From positions 196 through 64,195 of the forward strand of contig NZ_ATZF01000011.1 in the NCBI RefSeq assembly GCF_000428065.1: DNA of 64,000 bases, written 5' to 3'. How positions within the stretch are numbered: the stretch's first letter is position 1; each line of letters opens with the position of its first letter. Below, piece after piece: positions 16,598 through 27,933 of this stretch. The notes beneath the pieces are model-generated. The model ran no database searches. It was not told the origin of the DNA and saw only the letters and a program-made list of their open reading frames with translations. The DNA is from Shimazuella kribbensis DSM 45090 (lineage in GTDB: Bacteria > Bacillota > Bacilli > Thermoactinomycetales > Thermoactinomycetaceae). Made by a program: the position numbers and the translations under genes.

Positions 16598-18436
16598 ATG
16601 CAAGTAGTTGGGGTTACGACGCAACAAGAAGTATATATTGTTTCTCGTGAACGCAAGTTTTGTATCAATGAATTTTTGGTCATGGTAGATGATCATTTGG
16701 GAGATCCAATAGGTGAAGTAGTAGAGACACTATCCTATAACCGGTTGATTCCAATGGGACTCGATAAATCGATCGTAGACGCTCAAGTTTTGCAGACATT
16801 GCAACAGATTGGCTATGATGTGGAATCAGAAGAGATCAATCTAGCAAAAGTTCGTCTGTTAGAAGAGGCAATCCATCCGATTCGTACAGGCTCGATGGTA
16901 CGCTTGCCGCATTTTGAAGAAGTACGTCACCTACTCATTAAAACAACGCCAGAAGAAGGAATGGTACTTGGAGAAATCAGAGGTACAGATTCACTTATCC
17001 CTTCCATGACAGAGGATTTGCACGATCAAGTGGTGATGATGGAGCAAGGTGAGTTAAGGCCGCAACATGGAGTGCCTTTCTTATTTGATATTCGAACAAT
17101 GCAGCAGTATCCACATATGGGGATTTTCGGAGGATCAGGTTCGGGAAAGTCATTTGGTCTTCGGGTGATGCTGGAAGAATTGATGAAGCTTTCGATCCCT
17201 ACACTCGTTTTTGATCCGCACTTTGAGATGGATTTTGCTGATTATTTACCAGAGTTAGAGAATAAAGCAGCACCTTTGCAGTCTCGATTTGTGCGGCTTG
17301 CCGTAGGGAAAGAGATCGGTATATCTTTTGAAGAACTGACAACAAATGATCTGATCAATCTTTTACGTACCGTTGGGGATCAGTTTTCGGAAGCGATGAC
17401 GAATGTTGTGCAGATGTTACATAAGCAAAAGGATTCGTATACTTCTTTTAGTGATCGAATCTCGAATCTAGTAGAAGCGTTGGAAGAAGGAAATGCTTTT
17501 GATCGTTCAAGTAAACGAGATAGTATATCCTACGCAGAAGGACAGCGAGCGATTGATCTTCAAGAGTTAAAGCGGAAATATGGGGATTTGCCTTTGGCTT
17601 CTATTAAAGGAGTACGCTGGCGACTAAATCGTTTGGAGAGGGCAGGCCTATTTCACCAAGATATCCATTCCGTAAAACGTGGCCTTGAACAAGGCAAATT
17701 GGTCGTTGTCCAAGGGCCTTCCTGGGTATTGCAAGTGTTTGCGAACTATGTGATAGGAAGCTTGTATCGCAGACGAAGAGAGTATAAAGATGCGAGGATG
17801 AATGGAGAAGAAGGGCAATTCTTCCCTCCCTTTGTGATTGTGACAGATGAAGCGCATAATTTTGCACCAAAGGCAATCGATTCACCAGCTAAAGCAATTA
17901 TTAAAGAAATCGCCCAAGAGGGAAGAAAATATGGTGTATTTCTTGTACTTGCAACACAACGGCCAACTTTACTCGATGAGACAACCACTGCACAACTCAA
18001 TACCAAATTTGTTTTTCGGACCGTAAGGGGAACCGATATTGCAACAATAAAAGAGGAAACAGACCTGACCCAAGAAGAAGGAAAAAGACTACCTTACTTG
18101 CGTTCAGGAGATACCTTTGTTTCTTCCGCAGCGTATGGAAGAACTTTATTTATCCGCATTCGATCTGCCTATACGAGAAGCCCTCATCTTCTCAATCCTT
18201 TTGATGAGCTACGCCAGTTGCAGGAGAGCAAAACAGAGGAATTGGTTGATTTACTAAAAGCAAAAATGCCGTTTTTTGATACGGATTTGGTAATGGTATT
18301 GGCCGATGTCAATCGGGAATTGGGTAAAAGTTGGGATGTAGAAAGATTGAAAGAAGAGTTACAAACACTTGGCAGGAGTATGCAGATTAAGATTAAGGAG
18401 ACTCCATTTGCAACAAGATATGAGAAAGTGAAGTAA
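16598..18436 (+). CDS. herA: HerA-like ATP-dependent DNA translocase
   Basis: 612 aa. The N-terminal ~150 residues look like a HAS-barrel domain. The FtsK/HerA-type ATPase core follows, with Walker A FGGSGSGKSFG near residue 177 and Walker B FVIVTDEAHNFAP near 411. Downstream come GRKYGVFLVLATQRP (sensor region) and the FRTVRGTDI arginine region. HerA forms a hexameric ring that pumps DNA into the NurA nuclease dimer. It forms an operon with nurA (16-bp gap). The family is soluble and cytoplasmic, and no membrane segment is seen. Confidence 0.87.
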   Translation: MQVVGVTTQQEVYIVSRERKFCINEFLVMVDDHLGDPIGEVVETLSYNRLIPMGLDKSIVDAQVLQTLQQIGYDVESEEINLAKVRLLEEAIHPIRTGSMVRLPHFEEVRHLLIKTTPEEGMVLGEIRGTDSLIPSMTEDLHDQVVMMEQGELRPQHGVPFLFDIRTMQQYPHMGIFGGSGSGKSFGLRVMLEELMKLSIPTLVFDPHFEMDFADYLPELENKAAPLQSRFVRLAVGKEIGISFEELTTNDLINLLRTVGDQFSEAMTNVVQMLHKQKDSYTSFSDRISNLVEALEEGNAFDRSSKRDSISYAEGQRAIDLQELKRKYGDLPLASIKGVRWRLNRLERAGLFHQDIHSVKRGLEQGKLVVVQGPSWVLQVFANYVIGSLYRRRREYKDARMNGEEGQFFPPFVIVTDEAHNFAPKAIDSPAKAIIKEIAQEGRKYGVFLVLATQRPTLLDETTTAQLNTKFVFRTVRGTDIATIKEETDLTQEEGKRLPYLRSGDTFVSSAAYGRTLFIRIRSAYTRSPHLLNPFDELRQLQESKTEELVDLLKAKMPFFDTDLVMVLADVNRELGKSWDVERLKEELQTLGRSMQIKIKETPFATRYEKVK

Positions 18437-18689
18437 TGCAGTGTAATGATAAAAGATAACGTTCAACATTACTCATCAACTGTGAGGTATGATGGAAGCC
18501 ACGTATGAAATCGATGAAGCATGGGTTTGTGCTTGCGAGTTCAGGAGGAGCTGGTCTTCCTCTTGTGAAGTACATTGTACCGCTCCCTTTGGGGGGGCAG
18601 TTCTGCTTTCGCGAACGCATGAGTAATTGTTCCATTACTTGGAGCAGGCTGGTTCTTTAATCACAGAGCCAGTCCAAAGTAAAAGTCAC
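18437..18689. other. Intergenic stretch with two overlapping small ORFs of doubtful status
   Basis: Two frames could be read. ATG at 18505 to TAA at 18660 gives 51 aa with a GGAAG upstream. ATG at 18490 (or 18493) in another frame gives about 45 aa ending near 18625, with four Cys and three Trp and a GAGGT upstream. Neither resembles a family I know. The segment is somewhat GC-richer than the flanks and runs into a strong terminator, so something is probably transcribed here. Confidence 0.35.
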
Positions 18690-18726
18690 ACCTGTACCAA
18701 GATTTGTTTGGATACAGGTTTTTTTA
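18690..18726 (+). terminator. Terminator downstream of herA and the small-ORF region
   Basis: ACCTGTACCAA and TTGGATACAGGT form a stem with one bulge, followed by seven T. Confidence 0.85.
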
Positions 18727-18937
18727 TTTGCAAAGAAAGGGTAGGCGCTTCCATATCTATTTTAGTCTTATTAAGCTTTTGACTTACTTTTATATAAATA
18801 GAGAATATTGTTTATAATAGTATGAATAGAGTAAAATATTGTAATATGAAATGATTATCTAAAATCGAGATTTGGTATTCTTTTTTCAGAATCTATCAAT
18901 AAGATATGGAAAATTAAATAAGAAAAGGATGAATATA

Positions 18938-19651
18938 GTGGTAACAAAAAAGAGCCTTATTATTGCTGTAGTAGTCGTTTTTCTACTATTAATAGGTATT
19001 TATATAGGAATAACGATGTCCTCTTCGTCGGCAGATAAAAATGCTGGTACAGATAACATTTCAGAAAAAAATAATGTTTCCATTAGCAAAGATGACTACA
19101 CCATGCAACGGGATTTATCGAAATATGAAAAGTTAGCAATGGAATACTTGCTGGAAGCAACTTCTCCAAATGCAAATACACAAAAACTGATGCAATTAGG
19201 TGGATGTGAGGAAGATGGTTGCGAATTAGTGAATAATTTTTATGATGTAAATGACAATATCACCGGGAAAGCTCCCGAATTTTTATCCAAAGCCGGAACG
19301 TATTATGTAGGTTCTGATATAAACAATCAAGTTCCAGAAGGGGAGTCAACACAAACATTGGTCTATGTGCTCGTTCCGCCTAAGAGCATGACAAGTATGG
19401 AAGACAAAGAGCCGCCGAATACATACGGTCATCAATACTACCCCCATTCCAATTTGGTTGTTTTTAATATATCTCTAAATAATGAGGGGAAATACAAGCT
19501 GAAAAACTATGATGCTTCTAGTGCTGCTGATTATGATAAATATTACGAGTATAACGATTTTACAAACTCGGAAATAGGACAACAAATTACAACCGAAGCA
19601 AATTTGAATTGGCGGGCAGTGAATGTACAATCGAAGACAAAGTATCAGTAA
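18938..19651 (+). CDS. Hypothetical membrane-anchored extracytoplasmic protein
   Basis: 237 aa from a GTG nine bases after AAAAGG; an ATG nine bases earlier is too close to that site. One hydrophobic segment near residues 6-25 (IIAVVVVFLLLIGIYIGI) is preceded by Lys residues and has no lipobox Cys, so the protein is probably anchored with the rest outside. The external part begins with a Ser/Asn/Lys-rich linker, then about 180 residues with a CEEDGC pair near 95-100 and many Tyr and Asn. No enzyme motif is recognised. It stands alone between two terminators. Confidence 0.6.
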   Translation: MVTKKSLIIAVVVVFLLLIGIYIGITMSSSSADKNAGTDNISEKNNVSISKDDYTMQRDLSKYEKLAMEYLLEATSPNANTQKLMQLGGCEEDGCELVNNFYDVNDNITGKAPEFLSKAGTYYVGSDINNQVPEGESTQTLVYVLVPPKSMTSMEDKEPPNTYGHQYYPHSNLVVFNISLNNEGKYKLKNYDASSAADYDKYYEYNDFTNSEIGQQITTEANLNWRAVNVQSKTKYQ

Positions 19652-19736
19652 TCGCTTCTAAATTTGGAGCACGACTAATTCTGCATTTTTGTGGAACCAG
19701 TCGCCCAAAATCAAGGGTTAACCGATATATCATGTG

Positions 19737-19767
19737 TAACCCCATCCGATTTGTTACGATGGGGTTA
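19737..19767 (+). terminator. Terminator of the 18938 gene
   Basis: TAACCCCATC pairs with GATGGGGTTA, followed by TTTG, 85 bp after the stop codon. Confidence 0.8.
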
Positions 19768-20016
19768 TTTGCATACTTATGTGTCAACTATATAAATGTG
19801 ATGTTTCTCATCAAATATGATAAGATAACCTCATTGTCTTTCTGTATATGTTTTATTTCGTTTATAAAATTAGTTATTTTTAAATATATTTTATTATTTA
19901 TTTTATACATATAATATATAAAAACTCGAATGATTTTTTATATAAACCAGTACTTATCCATATCGATGAGTACACAGAGACATGGGGATTTCCTCCATAC
20001 AATGGGGCGTGAAGAT

Positions 20017-20979
20017 ATGAATGTGTTAATTACTGGCGGTGCTGGTTTTATTGGTAGCAATCTTGTACAACATCTTTCCTTATTTACTCAGTACAAGCAT
20101 ATAGGAGTAGTAGATAATTTTGACCCTTTTTACCCAAGTGAAATGAAGATGAAACGGATACAAAAATGGGAAAAGATGCACAATATCCATTTCTACGAAG
20201 CGGATATTCGGGATGAATCGGAGATGGATGCGATCTTTCAAGCAAAAAATTGGGATACCATTATTCATCTTGCTGCCGTTCCATGTGCTCGTTCTTCCAT
20301 TCAAGATCCTGCTTTATACAGTGATGTGAATGTTACAGGGACTGTACAGATGTTACAATTGGCAGCAGAGTATAAGGTCAAACGTTTTATTTTTGTTTCT
20401 TCTTCTTCTATTTATGGATCAGTAGACCAGCCATATCCTTTCCATGAGGATGAAATCGTCTCCATCCCTATCTCTCCCTATGCAACATCCAAGTGGGCAG
20501 CGGAAACCTATTGCCAAATGTTTTATCAATTATATGGTTTTGATATTACAGTCTTACGATTATTTACAACCTTTGGACCTGGACAGCGACCAGATATGGC
20601 CATGCATAAATTTGCAGAGCAGATACTAGCTGAAAAGCCTGTAACTGTATATGATCCAGAAAGCACAAGGGACTACACCTATATCAGTGATGTGGTTGAA
20701 GCTATACGAACGACCTTAGAATGGACAAACGGTTATCAAGTATATAATGTTGGTTCAGGTATATCGGTAGGTATTATGCAAATGTTGGATATCTTATCCA
20801 ATGCACTTGGGATTCCACACAAAGTTAAGATATTAGGTGAACAAGAAGGCGAAGTTAAACATAAAGTAGCCGATATTCGTAAAATGGAGCAAACGATGGG
20901 TTTTCGTCCAAAAGTAAACTTCCATGAGGGGATGTTATTGTTTGCTAACTGGTTTTTAGAAGAGAACCCATCAAGATAG
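20017..20979 (+). CDS. NAD-dependent sugar epimerase/dehydratase (extended SDR)
   Basis: 320 aa from the ATG at 20017, which places the glycine-rich motif at the very N-terminus (MNVLITGGAGFIGSNL); a longer in-frame start at 19930 has no ribosome site. Other motifs are HLAAVPCARSS, SSSSIYG with the catalytic Ser/Thr position, and YATSKWAAE holding the Tyr-Lys pair. The closest groups are UDP-glucuronate or UDP-glucose 4-epimerases and related NDP-sugar enzymes. No glycosyltransferase or polysaccharide genes are nearby, so its pathway is unknown. It may make a cell-envelope sugar precursor. Confidence 0.85.
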   Translation: MNVLITGGAGFIGSNLVQHLSLFTQYKHIGVVDNFDPFYPSEMKMKRIQKWEKMHNIHFYEADIRDESEMDAIFQAKNWDTIIHLAAVPCARSSIQDPALYSDVNVTGTVQMLQLAAEYKVKRFIFVSSSSIYGSVDQPYPFHEDEIVSIPISPYATSKWAAETYCQMFYQLYGFDITVLRLFTTFGPGQRPDMAMHKFAEQILAEKPVTVYDPESTRDYTYISDVVEAIRTTLEWTNGYQVYNVGSGISVGIMQMLDILSNALGIPHKVKILGEQEGEVKHKVADIRKMEQTMGFRPKVNFHEGMLLFANWFLEENPSR

Positions 20980-21386
20980 ATTATAATAATTTTTTAAAAA
21001 TCAATGGCTAATTATGGGTATTTTATAGCCTCTGCAATCTTATTATTTCAAATAACGACATGATTAAAAAACTTAGTTGCAGTCATCCTATTGATTAGGA
21101 TGAGATCGTTCTACCATCTAAATAGAAGGTTAGGGAGTTTTTGAAAAAAAGATAAACCGACATCAAGAAGCTAGAAATTTACATTTTTTATATGGAGTAG
21201 AAAAAGAACCATTGTTAGAATTTTCTTTACACTGTTAATGGCTATATCTCTTTGTAATTCCCAAAACATAATATAGAAGCCAAATGGTTTTCATAAAATG
21301 ATAGGAATGTTTCGCCAATCTGTCTTTAGAAATTTCCTGTCCTCCCGAACTCCGCGTGAACAATTAAGTCAGCCCATTCTGTCATG
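20980..21386. other. Intergenic stretch, no gene seen
   Basis: About 400 bp after the epimerase gene. It contains scattered AT-rich tracts and no ORF with a ribosome site, no RNA gene and no terminator with a convincing T-run. It may be remnant DNA. Confidence 0.4.
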
Positions 21387-21422
21387 CTTACTTTTGAGTA
21401 AGTACCCTACTTTAAAGTGGGT
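21387..21422. promoter_or_regulatory. Two adjacent palindromes upstream of the NmrA-like gene
   Basis: CTTACTTTTGAGTAAG (21387-21402) is a 6-bp inverted repeat around TTTG. ACCCTACTTTAAAGTGGGT (21404-21422) is a second one with a single-base bulge. They lie 75-110 bp before the 21496 start codon. Tandem sites with TACTT/AAGTA halves resemble operators of HxlR/MarR-type redox regulators, but the regulator is not in the window. Confidence 0.45.
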
Positions 21423-21495
21423 TCTTAACATAATATTAAACCGATGCTAAGCTTGAGTTAACCAAATATTAGCCATTTAAGAGGAGGAAAGAACA

Positions 21496-22224
21496 ATGAA
21501 AATTATTGTTTTTGGAGCGACGGGGAATACAGGAAAAAGAGTGTTGGCGCAAGGGATAAAAATGGGTCATGAAATGACCGCATTTGTGCGAAATTCTGAG
21601 AAGCTTTATGATCAACTAGGTGAGCATTCCGCACAGCATGTGAAGGTGATCGTGGACGATATTATGGACCCGGTCAGCGTTGGTGAGGCGCTCGCGTATC
21701 AAGACGCCGCTATTATTGCAGCCGGCCATGCGGGCCAGGGAGAAGAGTTTGTTCGTATCATCGATAACATTATAACCCAATGTGAATTCCAACCTAGTTT
21801 CTCTGGGCGGGTATGGATAATGGGAGGAGCTGGACTGCTGGATATTCCATACACCGATCTTATCGGCAACAATTTACCTGGCTTCCCGCCTGAGTATAAA
21901 AATCACAACCGGAATTTCGAACGGCTACAGCAGACTCAACTCGATTGGTCCATTATGTGTCCGGGAACAATGATTGATTCGATAGAGCATCCAGATCCGG
22001 TTCATCTGCATGTAACAACGGAAACCTTGCCCGTTCCGATTCCGGAGATGATCAAGGAATATTCCGAGGCAGATATAGCTCGTCACTTGTTCAGCCGATT
22101 TCAAGAGCTGGATGTTGCTTATGACGATGTCGCGAAATGTATGCTGGACCATATAGAGCTCGGAGGATCGTTTAAAAGAAAAAGGGTCGGTCTTGCCTAT
22201 CAAAGCGATATTCTGGTGCACTGA
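21496..22224 (+). CDS. NAD(P)H-binding NmrA/BlvR-like oxidoreductase
   Basis: 242 aa with a GAGGAGG ribosome site. The N-terminus has the atypical-SDR motif IIVFGATGNTGKRV, which binds NAD(P), and WIMGGAGLL further on. The catalytic Tyr-Lys pair of classical SDRs is absent, as usual in NmrA-like and flavin-reductase-like members. The substrate is unknown; quinone or flavin reduction, or redox sensing, are typical roles. The following DUF2269-like pseudogene starts 20 bp downstream, so the two were once an operon. Palindromes upstream suggest dedicated control. Confidence 0.8.
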   Translation: MKIIVFGATGNTGKRVLAQGIKMGHEMTAFVRNSEKLYDQLGEHSAQHVKVIVDDIMDPVSVGEALAYQDAAIIAAGHAGQGEEFVRIIDNIITQCEFQPSFSGRVWIMGGAGLLDIPYTDLIGNNLPGFPPEYKNHNRNFERLQQTQLDWSIMCPGTMIDSIEHPDPVHLHVTTETLPVPIPEMIKEYSEADIARHLFSRFQELDVAYDDVAKCMLDHIELGGSFKRKRVGLAYQSDILVH

Positions 22225-22244
22225 GGAGAAGGGAGATAATCGGT

Positions 22245-22512
22245 TTGTTTGGATTACTGCTCGTTTTGCATATATTGGCTTCGATCGCCATAATTGGTCC
22301 AGCATTCGTGATTCCTATCATTCGAAGATCCGCTAGAACCGTCGGTCAGCTGCGCTTTGCTTTTGGTATAACGACCAAGCTTGCCATAATACCTAAAATT
22401 GGGCGGAGCTGTACTTATTATAACCGGGGTTTGGCTTATGATCATAACCAAGATGGGGTTATCTCAAATGTGGCTGAATGTATCCTTCCTTCATACTGTG
22501 GCGCTGGCATGA
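22245..22512 (+). pseudogene. Frameshifted DUF2269-like membrane protein gene
   Basis: A TTG start with GAAGGGAG upstream opens a frame encoding a membrane helix (FGLLLVLHILASIAIIGPAF). Near 22392-22403 the coding sense moves to another frame, which continues with GGAVLIITGVWLMIITKMG and a further helix segment before stopping at 22512. Two hydrophobic halves in different frames show a single-base frameshift. The C-terminal third expected for a four-helix DUF2269 protein is missing. It overlaps a minus-strand DoxX-like remnant. Confidence 0.75.
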
Positions 22513-22594
22513 GATTTAGTAATCCAATAATACCGAACGCCAATAACATCAATCCAAATAAATAACGAATAACGGTTATAGATTTCTTCTTCAT
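22442..22594 (-). pseudogene. Truncated DoxX-like membrane protein gene
   Basis: A minus-strand frame of 50 aa begins MKKKSITVIRYLFGLMLL and continues with a helix and NLMPAP, as at the N-terminus of DoxX/DUF4870-like membrane proteins. After MPAPQYE the sequence changes character and soon stops, because from there it is the antisense of the DUF2269-like gene. It looks like the 5' end of a gene cut off by a deletion or rearrangement. Confidence 0.5.
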
Positions 22595-22731
22595 CCTATT
22601 CACTTCTTGTGTATTAACTATTGCTTGGTTTTTCTATGACATAAAATCTGGTGAAACACTTCTGCTAAAAATTTCCGCTTTATTTTCTATTTCTCCATTT
22701 GTGCGCCATGGAAGTAACGATACGATACAAC

Positions 22732-22761
22732 TTGAATTTATTATCGCTTTTCCGATATAAT
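22732..22761 (+). promoter_or_regulatory. Sigma-A promoter of metG
   Basis: TTGAAT and a perfect TATAAT are separated by 18 bp, just upstream of the T-box leader. Confidence 0.75.
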
Positions 22762-22779
22762 AACGTGAAATGGATAAAA

Positions 22780-25014
<2,235 letters not shown>

Positions 25015-25094
25015 TCGCTTGAAATATGCTATGATGGGTCCAATCCACTCATTTTCAATAAAGTGAATGAATTAAGTTTAAAGGACGTGACCAG

Positions 25095-25619
25095 ATGTCG
25101 ACTGCCAAGGGCTCTGTAAAAAGCTCAATCATTGAGTGGGGAGTAGCGGTAATCTCTGCGTTATTGATTGCGGTAGTAATTCGCTATTTTCTTTTTGCGC
25201 CTTATGAAGTAAATGGAACTTCCATGTATCCTACTCTAGACGGCAATGAGCTATTGATCGTAAATAAATTTATTTATGATGTGAGCAAGCCAAATTATGG
25301 GGATATTGTTGTTTTTCATACAGATGAACATCGGGATTTCATCAAGCGTGTCATTGGTATACCCGGAGATAAGATTGAAGTAAAGAATGGACATGTATTT
25401 CGTAACAATAAACAATTAAAGGAATCCTATCTAGCAGAGGAAATGATAGGTGACTTTGCCCCCGTTGTAGTGCAGGAAGGTCATTTGTTTGTTTTAGGAG
25501 ATAATCGCAACAATAGCAAAGATAGTCGTATCATAGGTGCTGTAGATGATAGTGCCATTGTTGGTCGGGCAGACGTTGTCGTGATGCCTTTTAAAGAGTT
25601 TCGGTTGTTAAATAAATAG
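25095..25619 (+). CDS. lepB: Type I signal peptidase
   Basis: 174 aa. One N-terminal membrane anchor (residues about 11-33) is followed by the S26 protease core: NGTSMYPTL with the catalytic Ser near 43, HRDFIKRVIGIPGD with the general-base Lys near 83, and GDNRNNSKDSR. It cleaves Sec and Tat signal peptides on the outer face of the membrane. The length is that of the short Gram-positive SipS/SipT forms. It is not in the B. subtilis metS-tatD interval, so it is an insertion relative to that order, on the same strand and probably cotranscribed with tatD. Confidence 0.93.
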   Translation: MSTAKGSVKSSIIEWGVAVISALLIAVVIRYFLFAPYEVNGTSMYPTLDGNELLIVNKFIYDVSKPNYGDIVVFHTDEHRDFIKRVIGIPGDKIEVKNGHVFRNNKQLKESYLAEEMIGDFAPVVVQEGHLFVLGDNRNNSKDSRIIGAVDDSAIVGRADVVVMPFKEFRLLNK

Positions 25620-25647
25620 ATAAGTGAAGTAGTTAGGGGTAAAAGGC

Positions 25648-26415
25648 ATGTTATTTGAAACGCATACTCATCTCAACGCAGAGCAATTTGATGAAGATCG
25701 TGAAGAGGTAATCAAGCGCACTACTGATGCAGGTGTTTCTTATATTTTAAACATTGGTTACAATCGGGAAACGATCCCAAGTTCGATCCAATTAGCTGAA
25801 ACATACCCTTTCTTCTATACTTCTGTAGGATGGCATCCCCAAGATGCCATTTCTTGTACCGAAGAAGATTTGGTTTGGCTTCGAACGCTTGCCTCACATG
25901 CAAAAGTGGTTGCTATTGGTGAGATTGGATTAGATTATTACTGGGATACTTCTCCAAAAGGTATACAGCACGATATTTTCCGGAAACAGATCCGCTTGGC
26001 CAAAGAAGTGAACTTGCCGATTATTATTCATAACCGAGATGCAGATGAAGATGTTATTCGTATCTTAAAAGAAGAAAATGCTGAAGAAATTGGTGGAGTG
26101 ATGCATTGTTTTTCTGGAGATATAGTGTTAATGGAGCAATGTATCTCTCTTAATTTTTCCATTGGTATTGGTGGTCCTGTTACCTTTAAAAATAGACCAG
26201 TATTAAAAGAAGTAGCAAAAGTTGTTCCCCTAGATCGGCTTTTACTCGAAACGGATTCTCCGTATCTTGCACCACATCCGTTCCGAGGAAAACGCAATGA
26301 ATCGTCGTATGTTCGTTTGGTTGCAGAAGAAATTGCCAGACTTCGGGAGATGCCTTTAGAAGAACTGGCACATATTACAACACAAAATGCTAAAAAACTG
26401 TTTGAAATTAAATAG
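25648..26415 (+). CDS. tatD: TatD-family metal-dependent deoxyribonuclease
   Basis: 255 aa TIM-barrel hydrolase. ETHTHLNAEQF holds the first metal-binding His pair; GEIGLDYYWD, IIHNRDAD, GVMHCFSGD and LLLETDSPYLAP supply the other ligands. TatD enzymes are Mg-dependent 3'-5' exonucleases acting on single-stranded DNA and RNA. It lies between metG and rnmV, as yabD does in B. subtilis; yabE, which normally follows, is absent. The gap to rnmV is only 14 bp. Confidence 0.93.
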   Translation: MLFETHTHLNAEQFDEDREEVIKRTTDAGVSYILNIGYNRETIPSSIQLAETYPFFYTSVGWHPQDAISCTEEDLVWLRTLASHAKVVAIGEIGLDYYWDTSPKGIQHDIFRKQIRLAKEVNLPIIIHNRDADEDVIRILKEENAEEIGGVMHCFSGDIVLMEQCISLNFSIGIGGPVTFKNRPVLKEVAKVVPLDRLLLETDSPYLAPHPFRGKRNESSYVRLVAEEIARLREMPLEELAHITTQNAKKLFEIK

Positions 26416-26429
26416 ATAGGGTAAAGATT

Positions 26430-26981
26430 ATGCGGAAGGTGAAAGAAATTATTGTTGTTGAAGGAAAAAATGATACATTAGCTATCAAACGAGCGGTAGA
26501 TGCAGATACAATCGAAACAAGAGGTTCGGCAATTCCAAACCATGTGTTGGACGAGCTTCGACGGGCTCAAGGAGTTCGTGGGGTGATTGTATTTACAGAT
26601 CCAGATCATGCTGGTGAACGGATTAGACGGATTATTTCCCGAGAAATACCAGATGTAAAACATGCATTTATCGAAAAAGAACTTGCTTTTGTAAAGAAAA
26701 AAATAGGCGTTGAACATGCACATCCTTCTGATATTGTTAGAGCGTTAGAAAATGTTCGTACGATGGAAGAGGAAGTTGATCCTTGGCTAACTTGGCAGGA
26801 ATATCTTTCATTTGAGTTGGTAGGGTATCCTCATTCCAAGCAATTGCGCGAGCAATTAGCAAAAGAGTTAGCGATTGGGTATGCAAATGCGAAACAATTT
26901 TATCAGAGGTTGCAAACTTTACGGGTAAGTAGGGAAGAATGTGAACATGCACTCCTGAACATTAAAGGTGGTTGGTCATGA
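26430..26981 (+). CDS. rnmV: Ribonuclease M5
   Basis: 183 aa. The Toprim domain is clear from EIIVVEGKNDTLAIKRAV (catalytic Glu) and VIVFTDPDHAGERIRR (DxD-type metal site). It performs the final maturation of 5S rRNA in low-GC Gram-positives. The C-terminal part is the family-specific helical domain. Its stop codon overlaps the rsmA start (ATGA), so the two are translationally coupled as in other Bacillales. Confidence 0.95.
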   Translation: MRKVKEIIVVEGKNDTLAIKRAVDADTIETRGSAIPNHVLDELRRAQGVRGVIVFTDPDHAGERIRRIISREIPDVKHAFIEKELAFVKKKIGVEHAHPSDIVRALENVRTMEEEVDPWLTWQEYLSFELVGYPHSKQLREQLAKELAIGYANAKQFYQRLQTLRVSREECEHALLNIKGGWS

Positions 26982-27868
26982 GTTTTGGTATCTCATCAAA
27001 AACACGGAAACTATTAAAGCAGCATAATATAGTACTAAAAAAGAGCTTAGGGCAAAATTTTTTGACGGATGCTCATGTACTACAACAAATTATAGATGCT
27101 GCTGATCTTGATGAGCAAGCAGGTGTGATCGAAATTGGACCTGGTTTAGGCGCTCTGACAGAAGGACTTGCGAAGTCGGCGAAAAAGGTAGTCGCCATCG
27201 AGTTAGATAATAGACTCATACCCATTTTACAAGATCTTTTTCAAGACCAATCCAATGTAGAAATTGTACATGCTGATGCGTTAAAACTCGATTTTGCACA
27301 GCTTATCTCCGATAAATTTTCATCTTGTTCAAAGGTGCACGTAGTGGCAAATTTACCTTACTATGTAACCTCACCTATTTTAGTAAAATTGTTAGAATCA
27401 AAGTTATCGCTAAGTAACATCGTAGTGATGATTCAAAAAGAAGTAGCAGAACGCATTCTTGCAAGCCCAGGTTCGAAAACCTATGGCTCACTCAGTGTCT
27501 TTGCACAATATTTTAGTGAGCCAAGCAAAGTGGTGCAAGTACCAGCACATGTTTTTGTGCCACGGCCACAAGTGGACTCGATGGTGATACGCTTATCCAT
27601 GTTACCGCAGTCCCCTGTGCCAGTGGATGACGAAGCTTTTTTCTTTCAGGTAGTGAGGGCTTCCTTTGCTAAAAGACGCAAAACGTTGCTCAATTCTTTG
27701 AGTAGTTCGTTGCCTTTTCCTATCGAAAAAACACAACTGGAAGAGTTGATCCGCAGCATAGGGATTGACCCTAGCTGTCGAGGTGAAATGTTGTCAATCG
27801 AGTCTTTTGCACAGTTATCCAATGTTTTGCTTCAGGTGAAAAATGGAGTGACTACCAAACAACCGTAA
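26978..27868 (+). CDS. rsmA: 16S rRNA dimethyladenosine transferase RsmA (KsgA)
   Basis: 296 aa from an ATG seven bases after AAAGGTGG; a TTG six bases upstream is less likely. SAM-binding and catalytic motifs are SLGQNFLTD, IEIGPGLGALTEGL, VVAIELD and NLPYYVTSPI. It dimethylates two adjacent adenines in helix 45 near the 3' end of 16S rRNA, a late checkpoint of 30S assembly. It overlaps rnmV by four bases. Confidence 0.96.
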   Translation: MSFGISSKTRKLLKQHNIVLKKSLGQNFLTDAHVLQQIIDAADLDEQAGVIEIGPGLGALTEGLAKSAKKVVAIELDNRLIPILQDLFQDQSNVEIVHADALKLDFAQLISDKFSSCSKVHVVANLPYYVTSPILVKLLESKLSLSNIVVMIQKEVAERILASPGSKTYGSLSVFAQYFSEPSKVVQVPAHVFVPRPQVDSMVIRLSMLPQSPVPVDDEAFFFQVVRASFAKRRKTLLNSLSSSLPFPIEKTQLEELIRSIGIDPSCRGEMLSIESFAQLSNVLLQVKNGVTTKQP

Positions 27869-27933
27869 CAATCTTAAGTCAGATGTTGTCGTGACTGCAA
27901 TCTCCATGCCAAAACAACTTGGAGGGTGATAAA

